From Cydia pomonella (taxonomy: Eukaryota; Arthropoda; Insecta; Lepidoptera; Tortricidae): DNA of 64,000 nt. Below are positions 55,590-64,000 of the stretch, piece after piece. A model generated the notes under the pieces. The model saw only the letters and a program-made list of their open reading frames with translations. It searched no databases and was not told the DNA's origin. The first letter of the stretch is position 1. Each line of letters opens with the position of its first letter. Made by a program: the position numbers and the translations under genes. Location of the stretch: positions 1,116,001 through 1,180,000 of the forward strand of contig NC_084719.1 of NCBI RefSeq assembly GCF_033807575.1, given 5' to 3'.

Positions 55590-55935
55590 ACTATTGCAGT
55601 AATGCAGGTGACTGCACCGAGACCCTACTGCCGACTCGACGACAGATATCAAATTAAATATAAATTTCTTGATAAAATGGCAATTTCTTACGTTTCTTAC
55701 GACAATACAGTTGGCTTCATCATTGCAGCTGTATTGCAGAGCGACATTACTGCCGACTGTAATACTGTCACAAATGTCAAAATCGATGTTGATGCCAAGA
55801 TCATTAATATTTTGCGACTTCAATTCAGTTTGCAGCAATATCGCGCTGCAATACCTACTCAAAAGGTCATTGAATTAATTTTATTTGCGGAATACGGGTT
55901 ACATAGGGTTGTTAAAAATATAGTATGTACAAGTT
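55590..55935. repeat. Dispersed repeat, open in several frames
   Basis: Contains ACTGCCGACT twice and TATTGCAG.-type blocks, with long frames on both strands. No domain is recognised. It lies just past gene C. Confidence 0.4.
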
Positions 55936-55974
55936 ATTCTATATAATCGATGACACATCGATTATATAGAATAA
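55934..55974. repeat. Perfect palindrome, 19-bp arms, 3-nt spacer
   Basis: TTATTCTATATAATCGATG at 55934-55952 is exactly inverted at 55956-55974. It lies at the junction with the LINE fragment. Confidence 0.95.
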
Positions 55975-56300
55975 TAACACTGATTGATATCCAATAATTT
56001 TTGGCAAATCATTTATATAAAAGGAAAAGAGTAACGGCCCCAAGACGCTACCTTGAGGTACCCCGAATTTATTTGTTTTGTAACATGATTTGTAGTTCAC
56101 TATAGTATTTCCTTCTTCTTTAATTATTTCTGTACACTGTGCTCTCTCACTTAGGTAAGATTTAATCCAGCAATGAATATTACCTCTCACGCGCTACAAC
56201 TCTAATTTATCCAGTAGCCTCTTGTGACAAACCAGGCCAAATGCTTTTGACATATCTAAGAAAAGAACGCTTACAGATTCATTATATCAACAACAAAAAA
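55975..56300 (-). mobile_element. LINE reverse transcriptase fragment
   Basis: Minus strand: VLFLDMSKAFGLVCHKRLLD (RT motif A, with the catalytic Asp of AFD changed to Gly), then WIKSYLSERAQCTEI and FGVPQGSVLGPLLFSFYIND (motif B). One stop lies between blocks. Inactive remnant. Confidence 0.88.
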
Positions 56301-56349
56301 ATATATTTACATAGCCATTATGACATTAAAATCTAATTTAATCGATTAA

Positions 56350-56492
56350 CGTCGGACGAGGTGACTTAGCCGCAGCGCAACTGCGAGACCCTGTTCCCGG
56401 AATGCGAGTCCTCGGCTTTGGAAACTTTTACGGAATTTGGCGTATCAACGAAAAATTCCGTAAAAGAACTGCATAAATTTGGACTGTGTTAA
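56350..56492 (+). pseudogene. Decayed duplicate of gene C terminal exon
   Basis: Eight hundred bases past gene C, the terminal exon is repeated from TCGGACGA to CATAAATTTGGACTGTGTTAA. The 5' part has lost about 40 bases and reads a TAG; after that the frame is open (CETLFPECESSALETF). About 20 extra bases (near 56441-56466) are an inverted copy of the sequence just before them. No acceptor is visible. Same fate as the receptor and gene B copies. Confidence 0.85.
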
Positions 56493-56550
56493 TCAAATTG
56501 TTAAGATACGCAATATAATTTTATTTGTATTCTTATCAATCCTACCCGCT

Positions 56551-56880
56551 AAGCGCTGGTGGCCTAGCGGTAACATGCAATCCAGAGTTTGTTGGTTCAT
56601 ACCCCGGCTCGTACCAATGAGGTTTTCGGAACTTATGTACAAAATATCATTTATTATTCACCCGTCGGTTTTCGGTGAAGGAGATCATCGTGAGGAACCC
56701 GGAATAATCCCAATAAGTCCTATTTTACCCTCTGGGTTGGAAGGTCAGATGGCAGTCGCTTTCATAAAAAAATGTGCTTACGCCAATTCTTGGGACTAGT
56801 TGCCACTCGGACGCCAGGCTCCAATGAGCCATGGCAAATCTGCCGGGATAACGCGAGGAAAATATGTGCATAAATCCTCG
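56551..56880 (+). repeat. SINE S2, diverged
   Basis: GCGCTGGTGGCCTAGCGGTA, GGTTCATACCCCGGCTCGTA, GTGAAGGAGATCATCGTGAG, CGGGATAACGCGAGGAAAAT. Frames across it are spurious. Confidence 0.87.
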
Positions 56881-57579
56881 CCGCACCCTAAATGGCTGAC
56901 TAAGCTTATCATTAGCACATCACCTTCCTTCCCTCGCATCTACAATGTGGGTCCCATCATTAAATGCAGCAGGGCGTCTACTTGCTAAGCTGAGCTTCTT
57001 TTACTATGGGAGCAACCCAGAAATAGCGAAATAATTTTTGGCTTTCCCGTAGAAAATATCGACATAATATGATTATCCAAAATATAAAGCCAAAAACAAA
57101 AATTATTTCGGGGTTGATTTCATTATAAAACTAGCTCAGTGTAGCGAATAGAATCAATAGAATCAAGCTCTGCATAAAAGCTATGTTTGGAGACACCCTT
57201 ATAATGGGTGAACTTACTATTTCTTGTTGTAATTCTGTCCCGTCAACCAGGCGACAAAAGTAGCACATTTGAAACTTTCGCGTTTTGAACACATTATTTA
57301 AAACTGGGTCTACCACACATGTGTTAATTATTGTCAATCGTCCGACTCGCAACACTCACTCCTAGAGTCAAACCATAAGTTGGCAGCGATTTTGATAGAT
57401 AACTGAGGATTAGTAATACGACACTTGGCCAGACAAAAATAAAAAGATTGTATAGTAAATACATTTAATTTTATGAAAATACGAAATATGGCACCATTCA
57501 CTCCAGCATTGTCCTAACTGAAGCGACAAAGGGGACAGCGCAACCATACCAAAGACAACGGTTGTGCTATGTGATTGGT

Positions 57580-57706
57580 AGATCAGAGCGCCTACCGTGA
57601 ACCACGTTCGACGTGTTGCCTCTCTGTCGAACTTGTAAATTCGTACGTAAGTGTGACAGGGAAACAACACGTCGAACGTGGTTCGCGGTAGGTCCTCTGA
57701 GCTCTA
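57580..57706. repeat. Inverted-repeat element, about 35-bp arms
   Basis: CAGAGCGCCTACCGTGAACC, ACGTTCGACGTGTTGCC is inverted as AACAACACGTCGAACGTGGT, TCGCGGTAGGTCCTCTG. Confidence 0.88.
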
Positions 57707-57733
57707 CAAACGTTAATCTAAAAGTAAATAGTT

Positions 57734-57788
57734 AGAACGCGTGTGTTAGATTCTGTTATATTATAACAGAATCTAACACACGCGTTCT
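57734..57788. repeat. Perfect 55-nt palindrome (27-bp arms, 1-nt centre)
   Basis: AGAACGCGTGTGTTAGATTC and TGTTATA are followed by T and the exact inverse ending CACGCGTTCT. Pairing stops at both outer edges. No mismatches. Confidence 0.97.
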
Positions 57789-58093
57789 GTTTATTTTTTG
57801 CGACAATAAATGACTTTTTATTTTATTATTTGATAAATATGTGGCTTGACTTATTCACAATGTAAGTGTTGGTAGTAACTGTAATTGTTCCAAAGTTTCC
57901 TTATTTACGTCAAATGATCTCTGACAAAAACGCATTTAACTTTTACACCGAAGTGATTTCATAATAATCTGCGCGAATAAAGTTTTAAGTATTCGCAGCA
58001 CTAAAAATTATCGGAATAGTATATGCGAACATTCCTATTCACTATTACTACGATCTACGACAAACATCGAGATTTGGAAGATCTCTCCTTGAT

Positions 58094-58446
58094 CAGGGTG
58101 ATCAATCCAAAACGGTCAGTATGAAGAAGTCAGAAACTATGAGAGATAGCCACATCTGTTCTTAGGAAACATGGCTTCGATTTTAAATTTAATAATAATG
58201 ACATTCAAATCTTTTTCATCACTCATACACAACCGGGAATCGAACCAGGTCAATCTTTATGTAATCGCGTGTAAATAGTATTTGTTTGCATAATTGATCC
58301 TGAAAGTATAAGTAAATATAAAAAAAAGATTGAATGTCATTATTATTAAATTTAAAATCGAAGCTATGTTTCCTAAGAACAGATGTGGCCATCTCTCATA
58401 ATTTCTGACTTCCCCATACTGACCGTTTTGGATTGATCAACCTGTA
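58094..58446. repeat. Inverted-repeat element, about 120-bp arms
   Basis: TGATCAATCCAAAACGGTCA, ATGAGAGATAGCCACATCTG, TTCTTAGGAAACATGGCTTC recur inverted at 58320-58446. The centre has CGGGAATCGAACCAGGTC, a reversed Pol III box B. Confidence 0.88.
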
Positions 58447-59205
58447 TAATATGAATATGAAAGGGCCCTTGAGATCTACTTACAAAATAAGTCTTTGAAT
58501 TTTGAATACTCGTATCTCGAATACCTCCTATTTCTATTTCTATCGATTATGACAAAGTTAAGATACACATTATGAAGTTCCCGATAGGCGCAAGTAGAGG
58601 AGTAAATACGCAAGTACGTACAACGGATTTGCACTAATTAACTAGCAAGTTATTCTTTCGCGGATTAACAAAATAATGTTTTAATTTTGTATAGTAATTA
58701 GAGCCTCAAGTCAGACTACACTGTTGATAAATATGAATATGAGTCGCGACTAGGGTTGTTACCTGAAAAGATGGATAAACTCCGGACATGACCTTTAAAA
58801 TCCTGACATTTCCCGTACACGAAATTGAGAAGAAAGTGGAAAATCATTTCTCCAAAGCTTCCGACGTATCTTAGGCGTCTGTGTCTCAAAGTTTTTAAAA
58901 ACCTATAAAACTGATTAAGCATAAGTTTTTTTTTTTGCCAGGAAAACTTTAAGGTTAAAAATCGGTCCGAGCGGCAGGTGTATTGTTCGTACCCTCTCTT
59001 TTTGGTTGACAAACCAGTGCAGTGAGAATAATTTAATTAAACTTGTAGCTAATAGATTCTATTATTTAATTGATTTTCTAATAACCCTGATGCTCGCCAA
59101 GTCCGCCTGCAATCCTGACAAAAGACCAAAAATCCTGACATATCAACCTTAGTCGTGACAGGACACTATAGGCGCTTCAGTAGGACAACTAGCCGTAGGT
59201 CGCTG

Positions 59206-59362
59206 TTATGGAGAATCAAACACTTTAGTAAACATATCGAGGAGTGAAATAGAAGTGCACTGAAATATTCTGGAACAGTCTCGAAGGTTCTGGCCGTGCT
59301 CGAACGCTTGCACGTATGGGGATGCCTCATGGCATGGGTGCTCTGCGATGTCGTTTAAAGGA
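59206..59362 (-). CDS. DM4/12 gene D, exon 4 (terminal)
   Basis: Acceptor CTTTTCAG; phase 2. PLNDIAEHPCHEASPYVQAF, EHGQNLRDCSRIFQCTSISL, LDMFTKVFDSP and TAA 59208-59206. RDC..IFQCTS.SLLDM is the C-terminal family motif. It has one extra cysteine (PC) compared with A. Confidence 0.9.
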
Positions 59363-62300
59363 CTGAAAAGAGAAAATGCGGGCTTCAATATTAGAAAATC
59401 CAGTCGTTGAGTCGTTGGTGAGTGATTATTTAGTCAGCCAGTTTAAAGGCATTAACTATATGTGTGATAATAATTAAAAAGAGAAACATTTCAGTACAAT
59501 CCTCGGAGCTCTTGTGCGGTATAGTAATCAAACTTAACCAAACAAAAAGCACTACCGACAAAAACTGCAGCATAGATTTATAGCAAAAATATTGAAGGTG
59601 AAGTATTTCTCTAATTTGAATATTATTCTTTTTAGCAAACATTGTAACGAAAAAACATGCAAAGTAATGAGTAAGGAAGTAGTAAATAGTTATAGTAGTA
59701 AAGGACAAACAGGTAAGTCTCTTGAGAGAATTTACCAACACAATCGGAAGAACACTTAGATAATGTATAGTTTTTCATATTGACAAATACACATACGTTT
59801 ATTTCATTACTTTTTACAGCAGTTCATAGACATTATATACATTTTGACGTCTTGTAATCGTAATTTGGTTAACTTATAGAATATTAGAAAAGAGAGGGAC
59901 TGTAAGTACGTACGTGCTGAGAGTACGTAGCTGGTTATCTCATGCAGCCAGTTATCCTCGTGGTCAGTGTAGAGTGCCCCGGCTTCCAACTGGTACAGAG
60001 ATTTTAACCTATGCAGGCGGCTGCAGTACTGCAGCAGTATTGCAGCACGAAAGAGATTTACTTGAGTACGTAGCTGGTTATCTCATGCAGCAAGTCGTCC
60101 TCGTGGTCCGTGTGGAGTGGCTCGGCTCCCAGCTGGTACAGAGTTTTTAACCAATGCAGTCTGCTCCATTATTGCAGCATAAGAAAAACTTACTTGAGTA
60201 CGTAGCTGGTTATCTCATGCAGCAAATCGTCCTCGTGGTCCGTGTGGAGTGGCTCAGCTTACAGCTGGCACAGGGTTTTTAACCAATGCAGACTGCTCCA
60301 TTATTGCAGCATAAGAGAGACTTACTTGAGTACGTAGCTGGTTATCTCATGCAGCAAATCGTCCTCGTGGTCCGTGTGGAGTGGATCAGCTCCCAGCTGG
60401 CACAGAGTTTTCAGCACGCAGGCGGTTCCATTGTGGCCGAAACTGGAAAACGATTTCAATTTTATTATGCCTTTTTATTCAGCCTGTATTCACTTACAGT
60501 TAAAGATAGACTTTTTTAATGCACCTCACCCTCTTCTTTATGTGTGACACTAGACAAAGAAAATTGACGATCATATGTAAAGCTCTTTCATTCAAGTTAA
60601 TAGTACCTAGTAACTCTATGAGCTTGAGAACCCACATGGCTTTGCCATTATGAAAAATGTCTAAAACAGAATCACTCAAATAAATTAATATAATATAATT
60701 ATCGAACTAGCTTACAAAATTTTACGACAATCGGTTGAAAAAAGAAATGCTTGACGGGAACAGTCAGACAGACCGACAGTACGTCTCCTCACACATCTCT
60801 GCTGGAAACGCAGCAGAAACGAATAGGCTTCGCACTTGCTCGATCAAAAATAATATCGATTGTCACTACTGTTGGTAGGAACTCAAGTCTTTTGAGTCTA
60901 AATTGATGAACTCGACTCGTTTTTACGAGACTCAGAGCTTAAAAAACTTCTGAGTCTTTTAAGTACCGAGTCGAGTCCTTCATTGAGTCTTTTTTAGGTG
61001 CAAATCAAAAGGACTAGAGTCTCCGAGTAAAGACTCAGTCAACAATTTTATATGTTTTACCTATACTACAATAAAGGAAATAGGCGTTATTGTATGATTT
61101 ATGTTATGTACATCCATGAATTTTACATAAAGACAACGCATTTCGAAGATATTTAAAAAAAAGCAAGTTCTCCGAAAAGGACTCAAGTCTCTACAAACGA
61201 CTCGGGACTCTAATAAGTCGAAAAAGGACTCGAGTTTCGTCTTCATTATAAGAGTCTGCAAAACTGAGTCGAGTCTTAAAGCAGAGGACTCAAAGGACCC
61301 GAGTCTTAAACCAACACTAATTGTCACAAAACAACTCTATTTATAACGTTTAGTATGAAACAGGCTTTGTTCGGGTAAACAGTAATAAATTATAGCGCGA
61401 CATTCGGAAAACAGGAATGACGAGGGCAATTTATGCGCAAATTGCTTTTCAAGCAAACAATTGTCAGAATTCGATAATTCACGCGAGCAAATGGACGGTT
61501 TTGGCTTTTATATTACGAAAGTCTGGCCAAAATGTTACAAATATCATTGAAGCATCGCTATGTTTTCAACAGTATTAATAAGCTAATAAAATACCATTTG
61601 TTACATATATGTACATGGGTTACACTCAAAACAAATACGACACAGCACAGAGAGCTATGGAGCGCGCCATGATCGGCATTAAACTTCAAGACCGTGTGAG
61701 GAATGTCGAGATCCGATGCCGCACCAAGGTGCGAGACGTGGGTGGGGTAATTAACAAGCTGAAATGGAATTGGGCGGGACATGTTGCCAGCCAAAGTCAT
61801 GGCAGGTGGACCAAAATGTTGACGAATTGGTGGCCGCTTTCAGATGAAAGAAGCGCCTGACGTCCATTGGCTCGTTGTGTGGACGACGTTTGAAAAATCG
61901 CGGAATACTTCTGGACGAGACTAGCCCAGGACCGGGATAAGTGGCACGAAGAGAGGCCTATACTTAGCAGTAGGCGACTGGAGGCTAAAATGATGGGTTA
62001 CACTCATTAACGACCTGGGAAGATTATAGAAGTCTGACTTGAATTTAAAAATGAAAGGTTGCCAGAGGTCAACGAGGAGGGGGCGTGGTTAGGGTCGGTA
62101 ACGCGCATGTAAGGAACCTTCGAGGCTGTGGAGACTGCTTACCATCAGGCGGGCCGTATGCTTTTTTGCCACCGATGTAGTATAAAAAAAAATGACCCCC
62201 AAGGAATTGTGCCGCGGGTGACTCAACTGTACTGCACGAAGCTTGACAACGTCAAATACTGTAATGCTGCACAAGAGATTTGACAGAGGTTCTTTTACCC

Positions 62301-63336
62301 AATCAAAACTTTTCTTCACCATTCAAAACTTTTTTGAAGAGCGGGTATTCATGTATTGATTGAGTAATATTCAAAGATGCGGGTGGTATATTTATGGAGA
62401 ATGTATTGCAGGTGTCCAAGGGCTTCGGTAATTGCTTACTATTTTACTATCCGTCCTGGTTTGCCTTCTATATCATAAAAAATCAATACCTGGAAGTCAC
62501 GTTTTGACGACTGGTCTGGCCTAGAGGGTTATGAAGGGTCACTAAGCAGGGGCTTATGAAGCCGATGGTCCTGGGTTCGAATCCCGGTAAGGAATTTATT
62601 TGTGTGACAAGCACAGATATTAAAGCAAGAAATATTACTTTGCTAATCCGCGATGACTGACTGACTTTGTCAGTTGTCGGGTGTCAGACCGTCAACATCT
62701 CCAGCATCTCCTGAGGATGCCTCGTAGAGAGGCGAAACACGTGTCGAGTTTTGTACTTTTGGTGGTGGGTTGTTATATTTATTTGCGTATTTATTTTTGC
62801 GGTGGGAGGGTGGGAATATTAATTGCATGTAAAAATACGCAAGTATAACGGGTTAGCACTGTTTGACTAACACGTTATTTTCTCGCGGATTAGCAAAGTA
62901 ATATTTCTTGCTTTAATTAGCATGGATCTCCGCAAAGTAACGCCTGATTCTATTTTTTTTAAGCACAGATATTTTTTACTGAGTCTTGGGTGTTTTCTAT
63001 GTATTTATGTATCTGAAGGTATATTACTATATTAAGTCCTTAACCTGCCACATAGCTGCCCGGCTGATGCCGCTATAAAGCTCTCAGGAAATACAATACT
63101 TACTTATTCAACGCATCTTCAACATATTTATAAAAGTGGTACAACTTCGCATCATTTTCGTAATATCCCTCCAACTCTCTCTTCTTCCTGGATACCTCAA
63201 CGTCATATCCAGAGTTGGCCCACAGGATATCCACAGGAATCTGGGAGCGGTTCCAGGGCAGCTGGAAGTTGGCCTGGATAGCCCAGTTCACGTTTATGGT
63301 CTTTATTGGCGTTGGGGTTCCCACGCCTATGTTGAC
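59206..63336 (-). CDS. DM4/12 domain protein gene D (3' part, 3 exons; 5' exon off window)
   Basis: Gene span, partial. Exons: 63336-63104, 60442-60326, 59362-59206, phases 0 (start), 2, 2. Order of motifs: NIGVGTPTPIKTINVNWAIQ and NFQLPWN; IPVDILWANSGYDVEVSRKK; YHFYKYVEDALN; then the core NGTACVLKTLCQLG with LLHEITSYVL; then EASPYVQAFEHGQNLRDCSR and IFQCTSISLLDMF. All family cysteines are present, but G-R-x-C is G-T-A-C and the usual C-E is C-Q, so it is the most diverged of the four. The signal-peptide exon should lie upstream, beyond 63336; nothing convincing was seen before the window edge. Intron 2 begins with an array of broken copies of exon 3. Confidence 0.88.
59919..60325 (-). pseudogene. 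Array of three broken copies of gene D exon 3
   Basis: Following the intact exon in transcription order are copies at about 60194-60325, 60062-60193 and 59919-60061. Spacing is 132, 132 and 143 bases. The 3' halves are almost identical to the real exon (ending in CTACGTACTCAA and, in two copies, a usable GTAAGT or GTAAAT donor). The 5' halves are diverged: both 132-bp copies carry the same two-base insertion after TGCATT, and the nearer one has TAA after CAGCTG. The farthest copy has lost the donor. None has a recognisable acceptor. Confidence 0.88.
60326..60442 (-). CDS. DM4/12 gene D, exon 3 (intact copy of the array)
   Basis: Acceptor GTTTTCCAG, donor AA|GTAAGT; 117 bases, phase 2 at both ends, joining flanking exons in frame. 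FGHNGTACVLKTLCQLGADP then LHTDHEDDLLHEITSYVL. It is the most upstream member of a run of four related copies and the only one with acceptor, open frame and donor all intact. Confidence 0.9.
60878..61320. repeat. GAGTC/GACTC-rich element
   Basis: About 18 GAGTC or GACTC motifs in 440 bases, clustered in the two flanks (60890-61040 and 61175-61310), with a plain AT-rich middle. Ends ACTGTTGGTAGGAACTCAAG and inverse of CCCGAGTCTTAAACCAACAC. In gene D intron 2. Confidence 0.8.
61629..61992 (+). mobile_element. RTE-like LINE, 5'-truncated, 14-bp target duplication
   Basis: RAMERAMIGIKLQDRVRNVE, TKVRDVGGVINKLKWNWAGH and RWTKMLTNWWPLSDERSA, as at 10019. ATGGGTTACACTCA is repeated exactly at 61615-61628 and 61993-62006. 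In gene D intron 2. Confidence 0.93.
62057..62191 (+). repeat. Poly-A element, 3' fragment
   Basis: GGTTGCCAGAGGTCAACGAG, GCGCATGTAAGG, GACTGCTTACCATCAGGCGG, CACCGATGTAGTATAAAA. Confidence 0.87.
62503..63020 (+). repeat. SINE S1 split by another element
   Basis: Head GACGACTGGTCTGGCCTAGA, box B GGGTTCGAATCCCGG, body to AAGCACAGATATT (62610-62622). It resumes after the insertion with the same AAGCACAGATATT at about 62961-62973, then CTGAGTCTTGGGTGTTTTCT. Confidence 0.85.
62623..62960 (+). mobile_element. Inserted element with 32-bp inverted arms and T-run end
   Basis: AAAGCAAGAAATATTACTTT, GCTAATCCGCGA at 62623-62654 is exactly inverted at 62892-62923; a 37-base extension then ends in eight T's. 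The interior includes AGAGGCGAAACACGTGTCGA. Flanked by a 13-bp target duplication. Class unclear. Confidence 0.7.
63104..63336 (-). CDS. DM4/12 gene D, exon 2
   Basis: Acceptor ATTTTCCAG at 63338-63337, donor AA|GTAAGT at 63103-63102; 233 bases, phase 0 to phase 2. VNIGVGTPTP corresponds to the LGIPVDL strand and WAIQANFQLPW to YNFEANYxLP. The segment that is a separate exon in A and B (W/R...Y..IE) is fused in, as in gene C. Confidence 0.9.
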
Positions 63337-64000
63337 CTGGAAAATAACGATAATGTATTAAATTAATGAATTGTTGACTATTATAAGTCTATTAGGTATA
63401 CGTAATACCGCATAATCGTACATGGGCATCCTTTAACCTATCAAAAATTGTGTGTTCAAATCCGGGTTGGGCTGTTTAGAGTAGAAAAAAACATTCTTGA
63501 CAAAAATGAAATAAAGATGAACAATAGACTAAACGAGTACACTGACAAAACACTGACACGTACAATCATACCCACAGATAAAAGAAAGACGAAAGGCTAC
63601 AATGAAGAGATTTTGAAATCTTTAATTTCCCATCTCGAACTCTCAACTCAACCCCGGGTTAGTGTTTATGTAACTCCGAGTTAATGGCTAACCCAGTACA
63701 AGTGGCCCTAAGGTAAGGTAGGTTTTAAACGAACTTTTAAAATTAAAAAAGAAAATCATTATTTCGTTTCACGTTCATGCAAAACTGCAAGTAATACTAT
63801 AGCGGATGCGATTGTCATTTATGTCATTCCAAATCAGACCAAAGTGCTCCAATCGTCATTTATATAATTCTGAAATAGAAGCGAAGAGGGGGCGCTGGTC
63901 GGAAAAGTGGCGAGTTGGGAATCAAATGGCTGGTCACAGACATTCCATCTAATTATATTATCATGCTTGCACTGAATTTTATTTTATTTTAAACTTAGTA
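63337..64000. other. Region upstream of gene D exon 2; no exon recognised
   Basis: Should be intron 1 of gene D. A plus-strand frame at 63448-63684 has no motif. No minus-strand signal-peptide exon with a GT donor was convincing. Confidence 0.45.

Noticed and set aside
1..64000. CRISPR arrays, operons, riboswitches or bacterial-type systems
   Set aside because: The window is plainly eukaryotic (GT-AG introns, SINEs, LINEs); tandem repeats here are exon copies or transposon parts, not spacer arrays.

Overview
This is a eukaryotic, AT-rich, repeat-packed window with short exons in long introns. The dispersed repeats (tRNA-headed SINEs, a poly-A element ending in CCGACGTAGTATAAAA, TACAGTC and GGCCCGATTC inverted-repeat elements, GGGTTCCGTA elements), the insect-type nicotinic receptor exon and the DM4/12 genes all suggest an insect, most likely a moth or butterfly (inference). 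Genes were found by reading splice sites, phases and family motifs; most exons are too short to stand out as ORFs.

Layout. 1-18.5 kb: no exon found; probably the last intron of a plus-strand nicotinic acetylcholine receptor subunit gene, or intergenic DNA, full of LINE 3' ends, SINEs and foldback elements. 18.5-19.3 kb: the receptor's terminal exon (fourth membrane segment plus tail), followed 0.4 kb downstream by a decayed second copy. 21.3-63.3 kb: four genes of the insect-specific DM4/12 family: A (minus, 5 exons, 21295-27570), B (minus, 5 exons, 39164-46715, complete, 210 aa), C (plus, 4 exons, 51313-55532, complete, 293 aa) and D (minus, 3 exons seen, 59206-63336, first exon outside the window). 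All use the same intron phases (phase 0 after the N-terminal segment, phase 2 at the last two junctions), so they descend from one ancestor by tandem duplication. B and C have clear signal peptides; D's N-terminus is not seen and A's visible start lacks one. The family is of unknown function.

The striking theme is exon duplication followed by decay. The receptor gene and all four DM4/12 genes each have one or more broken copies of one of their own exons next to the working copy: the terminal exon in the receptor, B and C; exon 2 in A; and a 132-bp-period array of three broken copies beside exon 3 in D.

A second theme is perfect or near-perfect foldbacks: a 55-nt palindrome, a 41-nt palindrome, a snap-back inside a dead exon, and two adjacent hairpins at the 5' end of gene A that share an identical 33-nt loop but have unrelated stems. 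Nested insertions with readable target duplications (14, 16, 13 and 11 bp) allow some insertion history to be reconstructed. Functions come from family motifs only; no expression evidence is available.
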